Assembly (NCBI GenBank): GCA_022843625.1 | Contig: JALHNH010000045.1 | Span: 1-54,913, forward strand | Source: Bryobacter sp. | GTDB lineage: Bacteria > Acidobacteriota > Terriglobia > Bryobacterales > Bryobacteraceae | Length of the DNA stretch: 54,913 bases | Direction of reading: 5' to 3' | Shown here: positions 17,624 to 24,760 of the stretch, in pieces | Layout: each line of letters starts with the position of its first letter | Position numbering within the stretch: position 1 is the first letter of the stretch | Position numbers and translations under genes: made by a program | Notes under the pieces: model-generated | Seen by the model: the letters and a program-made list of their open reading frames with translations, nothing else | What the model was told of the DNA's origin: nothing | The model's database searches: none

Positions 17624-17667
17624 GTAGACGAGGGTCGCAGCCCCCTGCGGCCCTTTGTCTTGTCTAC
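17624..17667 (+). promoter_or_regulatory. Structured leader before rpmI
   Basis: GTAGAC-GAGGGTCGCAG (17624-17640) can pair with CTGCGGCCCTT and GTCTAC (17645-17667), giving an imperfect hairpin of about 17 pairs with two G-U pairs and a small bulge. It lies 22 bases before the rpmI start and has no T-run. In other bacteria ribosomal protein L20 represses the rpmI-rplT operon by binding a leader RNA; this element is placed to serve that role. The pairing is seen in the sequence; the regulation is inferred. Confidence 0.5.
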
Positions 17668-17689
17668 TGAAAACACAAGGATTACTTCG

Positions 17690-17887
17690 ATGCCGAAGCT
17701 CAAAACCCACAAAGGCGCTGCAAAGCGCTTTAAAAAGACCGCCTCAGGTGCCTTCAAACGTGGCAAGGCAAACGCCCGCCATCTCTTTGCAGGTAAGTCC
17801 AACGCTAATAAGCGTCGGCTTGGTCAGGCCGGAACTGTCAGTTCAGCCAACCACCAGGCTGTTTGCGACATGCTTCCTTACGCTTAA
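17690..17887 (+). CDS. rpmI: Ribosomal protein L35
   Basis: This 65-residue protein starts MPKLKTHKGAAKRFKKT, the diagnostic L35 N-terminus, and is strongly basic. It is a large-subunit ribosomal protein that is nearly always followed by rplT, as here (96 bases apart). The usual upstream infC is missing; a sulfatase lies there instead. A perfect 18-bp palindrome covers its stop codon. Confidence 0.97.
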   Translation: MPKLKTHKGAAKRFKKTASGAFKRGKANARHLFAGKSNANKRRLGQAGTVSSANHQAVCDMLPYA

Positions 17888-17894
17888 GCGTAAG
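17877..17894. repeat. Perfect 18-bp palindrome at the rpmI stop
   Basis: CTTACGCTTAAGCGTAAG is its own reverse complement. It spans the last codons and stop of rpmI. It could fold as a small hairpin that sets rpmI/rplT stoichiometry or protects mRNA, or be bound by a dimeric regulator. No T-run follows. Confidence 0.7.
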
Positions 17895-17983
17895 TTTGCT
17901 TGTTGACCCGGTGCAAGCGGTGCTCTTCGCACGTGCCCGCCACGCCCGAATTACATGAATCAACAAATTGAAGGAGAACAAAC

Positions 17984-18379
17984 GTGCCTAGAGTAAAACG
18001 CGGTACAGGTCGTAGAGACTACCGCCACAAAACAATGAAGTTAGCCTCTGGCTTCTTCTTGACCAAGTCCAAGCTGAACAGAGCCGCTCAGGAAGCTGTT
18101 GAAAAGTCCCTGAAGTACGGTTATGTCGGTCGCCGGCGTAAAAAGCGTGACTTCCGCAGACTGTGGATCGTCCGTATCAATGCCGCCACCAAGGCAGCTG
18201 GCCTCAGCTATTCCCGTTTCATGAATGGCCTCAAGATCGCCGGTATCGACCTCAACCGTAAGGTTCTGTCCGACATCGCGACCCAGGACATCAAGGCTTT
18301 CAACGCTCTGGTTGAGAAAGCAAAGGCGGCCCTCCCGGCCAACACTCCTCTGCCTCTCAAGACCACCACGGCGGCATAG
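17984..18379 (+). CDS. rplT: Ribosomal protein L20
   Basis: This 131-residue protein shows the L20 signature MPRVKRGTGRRDYRHK, then LASGFFLTKSK and RRRKKRDFRRLWIVRINAA. L20 binds 23S rRNA early in 50S assembly and autoregulates its operon in several phyla. The GTG start has an AAGGAG site upstream. The C-terminal 12 residues (PLPLKTTTAA) are a short lineage-specific tail. The usual downstream pheS/pheT pair is absent, and zapB-like and zapA genes follow. Confidence 0.97.
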   Translation: MPRVKRGTGRRDYRHKTMKLASGFFLTKSKLNRAAQEAVEKSLKYGYVGRRRKKRDFRRLWIVRINAATKAAGLSYSRFMNGLKIAGIDLNRKVLSDIATQDIKAFNALVEKAKAALPANTPLPLKTTTAA

Positions 18380-18386
18380 GGTACCC

Positions 18387-18617
18387 ATGGCGGAAGAACT
18401 TTTCAACGAACAAGATGCCGACCTGCTCTCTCAACTCGAAGAGCGCGTCGTCAAGGCCCTGGAAGCAGTAGGCACCCTTCGCAAGGAAAAGCTTGCACTG
18501 CAAAAGGAAATCGATCGGCTTAATGCCGAATTGTCCGCCGCCAAATCGAAGAACAAGACTGCGGCCTCCCGCATCTCGAAGCTCCTCGATCAAATGGAAT
18601 TGCCTTCCGTAGAATAG
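18387..18617 (+). CDS. ZapB-like coiled-coil cell-division protein
   Basis: The ATG at 18387 lies 7 bases after rplT and opens a 76-residue, highly helical protein. Its middle (QLEERVVKALEAVGTLRKEKLALQKEIDRLNAEL) shows heptad leucines of a long coiled coil, and it ends SKLLDQMELP, a C-terminal motif I know from small coiled-coil proteins next to zapA. ZapB-like proteins link the FtsZ ring to other division components. The assignment rests on length, coiled coil and the adjacent zapA. Confidence 0.75.
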   Translation: MAEELFNEQDADLLSQLEERVVKALEAVGTLRKEKLALQKEIDRLNAELSAAKSKNKTAASRISKLLDQMELPSVE

Positions 18618-18627
18618 GATCCCTGCC

Positions 18628-18912
18628 TTGTCCAAGCCGGTTCACGTAACCATTTACGGACAGCAGTTCACCGTCGTTACCGGCGAGGATCCTACTCGTG
18701 TCGAAGCTCTTGCTTCGCAAGTGGACAGTGTTATGCGCAGTATTGCCAACAGCGGCGTGGTTGATTCCAACCGTGCCGCTGTCTTGGCTTGCCTCCACCT
18801 GGCAGACCAGGTCGACTCCCTCCAAACCCAACTCGCCGCAGTCAAAGTCCTCCCCGATCAGAAGCGCAAGCTCAACGATCTCCTCCAGCTCCTCGATGAC
18901 GAGCTAAAATAG
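18628..18912 (+). CDS. zapA: Cell division protein ZapA
   Basis: This 94-residue protein has the ZapA fold. The N-terminal strand-turn pattern is VHVTIYGQQFTVVTGEDP, followed by VEALASQVDSVM, a short helix with NRAAVLACLHLADQV, and a C-terminal coiled coil. ZapA tetramers cross-link FtsZ filaments. It uses a TTG start 10 bases after the ZapB-like gene, so rplT-zapB-zapA look cotranscribed, a link between ribosome synthesis and division. Confidence 0.9.
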   Translation: MSKPVHVTIYGQQFTVVTGEDPTRVEALASQVDSVMRSIANSGVVDSNRAAVLACLHLADQVDSLQTQLAAVKVLPDQKRKLNDLLQLLDDELK

Positions 18913-18918
18913 CGTCAC

Positions 18919-19779
18919 ATGACGCCCCTGCTCTTACTCCTCCTTTCCATCCAGGTCCAACACTCCACCGCCGACTCAAACGGCGTCAAAATCCACTACG
19001 CAACCTACGGCAAGCAGGACGGCCCGCTCATCGTCATGGTCCACGGTTTTCCAGACTTTTGGTACACCTGGCGCGACCAGATGCAAGTCCTAGGTGGCGC
19101 TGGTTACCGCTGCGTCGCAATGGACCTCCGAGGCTACAACCTCTCAGGCCAACCCACCGGTGCCGAAAACTACGACATGCGTCTTCTCGTCGGCGATGTC
19201 TTAAACGTAATCAAAGCCAATGGCCGCGAGAAAGCCATCGTCATGGCCCACGACTGGGGTGGTGCCATCGCCTGGCAGGTTGCACTCAATGCTCCTCAAA
19301 TGGTCGAAAAGCTGGTCATTCTCAACCTCCCGCACCCCAACGGCCTGAGCCGCGAGCTGGCCAACAACCCCGACCAGCAAAAGGCGAGCGAGTATGCCCG
19401 CCGCTTCCAGGAACCCGACTCCCACACAAAACTCTCTGCCGCTGCCCTCGCCGGTTGGGTCAAAGACCCCGAAGCAAAGAAGCTCTACATCGAAGCCTTC
19501 GAACGCTCCAGCCTGGCCGGTATGATGGCCTTCTACCAGCGAAACTACCCCCGCCCTCCCTACCTGCAGGGCAACGAAACGCGAAAACTCACCATGCCCG
19601 TCCTGCTCATCCACGGCCTTAAAGACACAGCCCTCCTTGCCCCCGCGCTGAACGGAACCTGGAACTGGATTGACGACCTCACCCTGGTGACAATCCCCGA
19701 GGCCGGACACTTCGTGCAACAAGATGCAACGGAAAAGGTATCGCGGAGCGTCAAATCATGGCTAGGGAGAGAAAAATGA
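18919..19779 (+). CDS. Alpha/beta hydrolase, epoxide-hydrolase type
   Basis: This 286-residue protein has the epoxide-hydrolase signature: oxyanion-hole HGFPDFWYTW, then DLRGYNLS and the nucleophile elbow HDWGG, whose Asp would attack the substrate. A catalytic His lies in GHFVQQD near the C-terminus. Haloalkane dehalogenases share parts of this pattern, so the substrate is uncertain. The first 14 residues (MTPLLLLLLSIQVQ) resemble an export signal. It starts 6 bases after zapA, and its stop overlaps the next gene in an ATGA junction. Confidence 0.9.
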   Translation: MTPLLLLLLSIQVQHSTADSNGVKIHYATYGKQDGPLIVMVHGFPDFWYTWRDQMQVLGGAGYRCVAMDLRGYNLSGQPTGAENYDMRLLVGDVLNVIKANGREKAIVMAHDWGGAIAWQVALNAPQMVEKLVILNLPHPNGLSRELANNPDQQKASEYARRFQEPDSHTKLSAAALAGWVKDPEAKKLYIEAFERSSLAGMMAFYQRNYPRPPYLQGNETRKLTMPVLLIHGLKDTALLAPALNGTWNWIDDLTLVTIPEAGHFVQQDATEKVSRSVKSWLGREK

Positions 19780-20441
19780 AACTGATTCCGCTTCTGGCAT
19801 TCGCCACCTTGCTCGGTGCCGCTGACAAGCCTGAGCCACCCAAAACCGCCACTGCTCACGGTGCAAGCGACCGGATGGAGATCATCGCCACTGTCCACGC
19901 CAACAAGTCTGCCGTCAAGCAGATCCTGGGCGACGAGATGAACGGCTACATTTACGTAGTTGAGGTCCTGATCAAGCCCCGCGTCGAAGAAGGGGTCAAG
20001 ATCGACCGCGACGACTTCCAGCTCCTCATCACCGACGACGGCCAGAGGACCAAGCCTTTCGCCCCAGCCCAGCTCACCGGCACCGGCGGCCTGGTAATCA
20101 AATCACAGAAGGGTCCCAGTTCCGGCATCATGGGTCAGAACAACGGCCCTGTCTGGAGTGGCCCCGTCGGCACCGGCGGCCCCATGCGACTGCCCGGAAA
20201 CGGCGGCGGTATTGGCAACGGGACCACACAAATCGATACACCTACGGTAGAAGAGAACGACAAAAAGGAAAAGGTCAACCCGATGAAGAAGGTGCTCGAA
20301 GACAAAGAGCTTCCCGCCGGCGAGATCAAGGTAGATACTAAAGGTTTGCTGTACTTCCCCATAGACGGCAAGCACAAAACCAAAAATATCGTCCTGCTCT
20401 ACCGTGGTTTAGGTGGCCGCATCGACGTCGAATTCAAATAA
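19776..20441 (+). CDS. Exported protein of unknown function
   Basis: The ATG at 19776 overlaps the hydrolase stop (ATGA) and has a GGGAGA site. It gives a signal peptide MKLIPLLAFATLLGAADK, unlike the longer upstream start. The 221-residue protein has two beta-rich parts (MEIIATVHANKSAVKQIL, VVEVLIKPRVEEGVKI, DDFQLLI and a C-terminal GLLYFPIDGKHKTKNIVLLYRG) joined by a Gly/Pro-rich linker (about residues 110-150). A similar layout occurs in Acidobacteria lineage-specific exported proteins. No catalytic residues are evident. Confidence 0.75.
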   Translation: MKLIPLLAFATLLGAADKPEPPKTATAHGASDRMEIIATVHANKSAVKQILGDEMNGYIYVVEVLIKPRVEEGVKIDRDDFQLLITDDGQRTKPFAPAQLTGTGGLVIKSQKGPSSGIMGQNNGPVWSGPVGTGGPMRLPGNGGGIGNGTTQIDTPTVEENDKKEKVNPMKKVLEDKELPAGEIKVDTKGLLYFPIDGKHKTKNIVLLYRGLGGRIDVEFK

Positions 20442-20442
20442 C

Positions 20443-21522
20443 GTGAACATTTTCGAAGCAGATACCCCCGCAATCGTAGTGGACCTGGACATCATGGAGG
20501 CCAACCTTCAGAGGATGGCCGACTATGCCCGCACACACAACCTGCGCCTTCGTCCGCATACCAAGACTCACAAGAGCCCTTTGCTCGCACGCAAGCAGAT
20601 CGAACTGGGTGCGGCGGGCCTCACTGTCGCCAAGCCGGGTGAAGCCGAGGTGATGCTCGCGGCCAATCCGAAGGAACTACTGGTGGCCTTCCCTACCCTC
20701 GGCGCAGCCAAGATGGCCCGATTGAAAGAGGTCGCCCGACATACAGAGCTAACGGTAGCTCTCGATTCCTTCGAAGCAGCCAAGGCATTATCCGAGGCGG
20801 AGGTCCCTGCCAGGATCCTCGTCGAATTCGACGCAGGCCTCGGTCGCGTCGGCATCCAACCGGACGAACTGCTCGATATGATCAACGCAATCAGGAAACT
20901 GCCGCACATCCAGTACGACGGAATTTCTTTCTATCCAGGCCACATCAAGGATCTGGGCGAAGAGGGCCACGGCATGATCGAGGCTCTGAACGTACTTCTC
21001 AATCAGACAGTAGACGATCTCAAAAAAGCCGGTCGCCCCCCTCGGATCGTTTCCGGCGGCTCAACGCCAACCATGTTCCAGTCTCATCGCCTGGAGGCGA
21101 TGAACGAGATCCGCCCGGGCACTTATATCTTCAACGACCGCAACACCGTCGCAGGCAAGGCCTGCACGCTGGATCAGTGCGCCGCAACCATCATTACCAC
21201 TGTGATATCGACAGCCCATAAAGGCCAGGTCCTGATTGACGGTGGCTCGAAGACCTTCTCTTCTGACCGCCTCCTGAACGACCCTGGCGTGACCTTCGGT
21301 AAAGTTCTGAACGCCCCCGGGGCGGTCTTCCACAAGATGAATGAGGAGCATGGCTTTATCGACATCACCGATTGTGAAAGAACCTTTCGTATCGGTGACA
21401 AGCTTCAAATCCTCATGAATCATGTTTGCGTCGCAATGAACCTGCAAGAGCAGGCCATCAGCTACCGTAACGGCATTGTCGAAAACAGTTGGCCGATCGC
21501 AGCGCGCGGCAAGCTCACCTAG
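20443..21522 (+). CDS. D-threonine aldolase-like PLP enzyme (fold type III)
   Basis: The GTG at 20443, one base after the previous stop, gives a 359-residue protein. The N-terminal alanine-racemase-like barrel contains the PLP-lysine motif RPHTKTHKS (Lys41), VEFDAGLGRVG and VSGGSTPT. The C-terminal domain has HGFIDI and NHVCVAMNL, whose His and Cys bind the divalent metal in D-threonine aldolases and related D-serine dehydratases. The reaction is probably retro-aldol cleavage of a D-beta-hydroxy amino acid; the substrate range is not determinable from sequence. Confidence 0.92.
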   Translation: MNIFEADTPAIVVDLDIMEANLQRMADYARTHNLRLRPHTKTHKSPLLARKQIELGAAGLTVAKPGEAEVMLAANPKELLVAFPTLGAAKMARLKEVARHTELTVALDSFEAAKALSEAEVPARILVEFDAGLGRVGIQPDELLDMINAIRKLPHIQYDGISFYPGHIKDLGEEGHGMIEALNVLLNQTVDDLKKAGRPPRIVSGGSTPTMFQSHRLEAMNEIRPGTYIFNDRNTVAGKACTLDQCAATIITTVISTAHKGQVLIDGGSKTFSSDRLLNDPGVTFGKVLNAPGAVFHKMNEEHGFIDITDCERTFRIGDKLQILMNHVCVAMNLQEQAISYRNGIVENSWPIAARGKLT

Positions 21523-22837
21523 GGTCCCAGTCGATACGTAGGAGCCGCTGCAGGTTGACCCCGACTGGCGGTGAATTCGGGTCGATCACCCGGTAGTAGT
21601 AGTTTGAAGTGGCTTGTACTGTCGCCGTCTCGCCAGTGGTCGGATCGACTACCCGAAACGTCCCTCCCAAGAGATCTCCGCGAACCCGGGCCGTCTTGTC
21701 ATTAGAAGCATTGCGATCAGCGAAGGTCCGGCTCTGAATGGCTGTGATCTCCTGCATCGTACGGACGGCATTCTCGGCATCAACAACCTGAAACTTCCGG
21801 TCCATTGCAAGCCACTGTGTATTGATCTTCCAGGTTGCAAGCGCATGCCCAACAGCTTCACGGGCTTCAGCTTCTCCTTCAGGCTTGGCGAAGTATCCAT
21901 AGATCGATGCCACACTCCAGTTGGTCATAGCAGCATTGGAATAAACCTCGGTTGCCACAAAGACCTGCCCGCGCTGACCTTGGTATTCAAAGTCGACTTC
22001 ACCGGCATGAAGCGTGGCCCGCATTGGGTTACCAAAGCGGTATCGGTGGGCGGACATCTGCTGAGCCATATCCTGGCGTTCTCTCTGGGCGATTACTCTT
22101 GCTCCTCGCAGGCGATTATTGAGCCAGTAGAGCCCAGCCTGGGAGCCCGGCAGATAACGCAGCAGCATCATGCTGGAGGCGCCTGTAGCGCTATACATGG
22201 AACCCTCTCTCAGCCCAAATGATGCCATTGTCTGATCTGGAACCAGGTAGTTGCCCAGGTTGCGGTCCCCAACAAAAACAGTAGCGTTTGGACCAACGGC
22301 ATTCGCTTCAAAGCGGTTGTCAAAAGCCCCCATTCGAAACAGGCCCAGTTCTGATCGCCAACTGGATGGAAACTCGGCTGAGAAGGCTTGCTCCCTGCCC
22401 TCAACCCGCCGCTGGTAAGAGTTGGAGCGGAATCGGAAGCTCTTGAGCATCTCAACCATTTGAGGCAACTGTTGTGCGAACTGATTGGCCGGAGCGCCAG
22501 CAAGATAGAGAGTGCCCGCCTGACCTCGGATTGCCAGCATCGCCCGAGCCTGCACCGGCGCACCGGCGATAGAGCCGCTGAACTCGGCCTCAACCTGCGA
22601 TGCGTCCCCTTTCATACGAAAGTTGGATGGGGCCTCAACAGGCCCGATTCGCTTGTTGGCGAGGAGCTTTCGCATCATGACTTGTGCGTCGCTGATCGAG
22701 GCAACGGGCTCGATGGAAACCAGGCTCTTTCGATCAGGAGAGTAACAACGGACCTTACCTTCGTTTGCTTCGAGAATCCAGCCTGGAGGCCGCTCAAGGT
22801 CAACATTTTGTGCCAGCATCAGTAGAAGAAGAAACAT
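21515..22837 (-). CDS. Exported protein of unknown function
   Basis: This 440-residue protein has a short signal peptide (MFLLLLMLAQNVD). The first half (about residues 15-290) carries two repeats of a compact alpha/beta unit, with RPPGWILEANEGKVRCYSPD and then a section with SAEFPSSWRSELGLFRMG. The C-terminal third (about residues 340-440) contains DRNASNDKTARVRGDLLGGTFRVVDPTTGE. Related proteins in Acidobacteria are annotated as hypothetical, and I recognise no enzyme motif. It overlaps the aldolase-like gene tail-to-tail by 8 bases. It is the last chromosomal gene before the island boundary. Confidence 0.7.
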   Translation of the reverse strand: MFLLLLMLAQNVDLERPPGWILEANEGKVRCYSPDRKSLVSIEPVASISDAQVMMRKLLANKRIGPVEAPSNFRMKGDASQVEAEFSGSIAGAPVQARAMLAIRGQAGTLYLAGAPANQFAQQLPQMVEMLKSFRFRSNSYQRRVEGREQAFSAEFPSSWRSELGLFRMGAFDNRFEANAVGPNATVFVGDRNLGNYLVPDQTMASFGLREGSMYSATGASSMMLLRYLPGSQAGLYWLNNRLRGARVIAQRERQDMAQQMSAHRYRFGNPMRATLHAGEVDFEYQGQRGQVFVATEVYSNAAMTNWSVASIYGYFAKPEGEAEAREAVGHALATWKINTQWLAMDRKFQVVDAENAVRTMQEITAIQSRTFADRNASNDKTARVRGDLLGGTFRVVDPTTGETATVQATSNYYYRVIDPNSPPVGVNLQRLLRIDWDPR

Positions 22838-22885
22838 CTACCTGAAATGGCGCAGAGGCCGCCGGAATCACTTCAAAGGGAGGAA

Positions 22886-22933
22886 TGGTGGGCCTGTGCA
22901 GACTCGAACTGCAGACCTCTACCGTGTCAAGGT
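22886..22933 (-). other. Attachment site: 3' fragment of a tRNA-Val(GAC) gene
   Basis: On the minus strand this reads as the 3' half of a tRNA: anticodon loop TTGACAC (anticodon GAC, U33 and A37 in place), GGTAG, a 5-base variable loop AGGTC, a T-arm TGCAG-TTCGAGT-CTGCA, acceptor strand CAGGCCC, discriminator A and CCA. The bases to the right lack the 5' half: no GGGCCTG acceptor, no D-arm, and the anticodon stem pairs only in its three inner base pairs. The displaced 3' half beside an integrase gene is what tRNA-targeted integration leaves at one end of an island. Confidence 0.8.
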
Positions 22934-23039
22934 TCCTGTCGCGCGGCAGGTGATTGATTCTATTGGGGGATTTCGCCGCTTTGGAGGGTCCTGACAGGGG
23001 GTGGGACTCCTTAACGCAGCGAAAAAGCAGCGAAAAACT

Positions 23040-24266
23040 TCAGTCGCCCTGGCGCTTCTTTTCTGGGATGTCCTGCGGCTCGCCAAGAATGCGATCCAGC
23101 GCCTCGATTGACTCGCGAACACTGCGGGCAATTGGCTGCACATAGATGTCCGCTGTGGTGGCGGAACGGGAGTGGCGCATCTGGGCTTGAATGTCCTTCA
23201 GGTCACCGCCGGCCTCGTTGGCAAGAGTGGCAAAGGTACGTCTCATGATCTGACAGTTCACCCGAATCCCGAGCTTTTCGGCCACCGGCTTCAACTTCCG
23301 GTTCACCCAGTTGTGATAATCGAGAGGCATCAGGGGGCCGCGTTCGGAGTCATCCGCGCCAGGACGACGGCGCCGGGAGGATGGGAACACCCAGGCTTCA
23401 GGAGAAGGGTCCTCGGCTGTGGCTTTCAGCGCCAGGAGATCCTCGTAAAGCGACGTGGGCAGATAGATTGGCTTACGGCTCTTCTTCGTCTTGGGCGGCT
23501 TCAATTCACCGCGTGAATAAGTCCGCTCGATCCTTATGCTCTGGTCAGGGTGAAGGTCTTTCCATTTGAAGGCAAAGACCTCCCCGGCGCGCGGTCCACA
23601 CCGGCTAAACAGTTTGAAAATTACCTGATCACGTCCGCTGAGCGCCTTTTCGATGCGCTGGACGTCCTGCAGGGAAACCGTGTAGGTATCCCGCTCACGG
23701 GCGTGCGGCATTGATAGCTTTCGAGCGGGATTCTCGTTGACGAGCCCTTGCTCCTGGGCTTCAGCAAAGACGGCGCGCAAGTAGATGTAGCAGCCGTTGA
23801 CAGTGTCGAAGCAGAGACGTGCGGACAGGTTATTCAGAAATCGCTGGAGACGCTTCTTGTCAATCTCCGTGAGCAGAACCAGTCCGAAGTCTTCCGACAT
23901 CAGGTTGAAGAAGTAGCTGAGCTTCCCTTGGGTCGCTTTGTTCCACCCACCGCGCCGGATCGGGATGAATTCCTCATTGAGGAATCGCTGGAAGGTAAGC
24001 GGGCCCTTTGGCGCGACAGTGGTCCTCGCCGCACCACCCATCACCTCTTCGCGGATAGCATCCCATCGAGCTTGAGCGCTGCCCTTTGTGGGCAGGTCAT
24101 CCTTGGTCTTGAAGCCCAGCACATGGGTCCCTTGTCGAAAGCGCTGCCTTCCCTGCTTGTCACGGTACGGCTGGTCGAAATACCAGTGAGCAACCCAGCT
24201 GTACGGAGTAGTGCGGCGTTCGAGGGTGATCCAGCCTTGGTTGCGGCGTTGTCGAGTTCGGGTCAC
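23040..24266 (-). CDS. Tyrosine recombinase / phage-type integrase
   Basis: This 408-residue site-specific recombinase has an N-terminal AP2/SAM-like DNA-binding part and a C-terminal catalytic domain. Catalytic residues are visible: Arg in RCGPRAGEVFAFKW, Arg in QIMRRTFATL, His in MRHSRSATT and the nucleophile Tyr in ADIYVQ. The position normally His in box II (H-x-x-R) is Gln here (QIMR). The gene points to the tRNA fragment 107 bases away, the usual arrangement of an island integrase next to its attachment site. No excisionase is recognisable beside it. Confidence 0.95.
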   Translation of the reverse strand: MTRTRQRRNQGWITLERRTTPYSWVAHWYFDQPYRDKQGRQRFRQGTHVLGFKTKDDLPTKGSAQARWDAIREEVMGGAARTTVAPKGPLTFQRFLNEEFIPIRRGGWNKATQGKLSYFFNLMSEDFGLVLLTEIDKKRLQRFLNNLSARLCFDTVNGCYIYLRAVFAEAQEQGLVNENPARKLSMPHARERDTYTVSLQDVQRIEKALSGRDQVIFKLFSRCGPRAGEVFAFKWKDLHPDQSIRIERTYSRGELKPPKTKKSRKPIYLPTSLYEDLLALKATAEDPSPEAWVFPSSRRRRPGADDSERGPLMPLDYHNWVNRKLKPVAEKLGIRVNCQIMRRTFATLANEAGGDLKDIQAQMRHSRSATTADIYVQPIARSVRESIEALDRILGEPQDIPEKKRQGD

Positions 24267-24760
24267 GGCGCAATATTAGGACGAAACTGCAATTCTTCCC
24301 AGGGAGTTTTGGGGTGTCGGGCCCCAAGGCAACATCCAGGAACTCACGACCACTCAAAACGGCCACAGCATTGCCTAGGATTCGTACAGCGCTATATGCA
24401 GGAAACACGCCGGAGAATTCCGCTTTTTGCTGGAAACGTTTTACAGCCGAACGGAATGGAATGACATTGGCGCGAGAACCATGATTCAAACCTCGCGCTG
24501 GCATCGAGGGCAGTCACGGATGAAATCGGACGGCATACAGCCGGGAACAGTCAGACCACGTCGTAAAACGCACCCACGAGATTGCAACAGCGAAGCAGCC
24601 TGCTAGTCCTTATCTTTGGTCTGCTTCGAGCGAAGCCTGTGATGGAGGTGAGATCATGTCTTGTTGTAGAGCCAGTTGAAGGAGCCGTGCTGTCTGCGGC
24701 AGTGTCGCCCTGCCGAGGGGTCTATATTCGATTGATGAGGAACTGGCCGCTGGAGGATGC
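24267..24760. other. Promoter/spacer region at the island head, no gene recognised
   Basis: About 490 bases separate the integrase start from the first defence gene. I find no frame with a ribosome site and protein-like composition; the 60-codon frame at 24582-24764 looks spurious. A small inverted repeat, TTGGGG...CCCCAA (24309-24327), lies 45 bases upstream of the integrase start. A TATATT box at 24723-24728 could serve as a -10 element for the long operon. Both the integrase promoter and the operon promoter must lie here or within flanking genes. Confidence 0.5.

Noticed and set aside
22886..22990. A complete tRNA gene beside the integrase
   Set aside because: Only the part from the inner anticodon stem to CCA fits; the D-arm and 5' acceptor strand are missing to the right.
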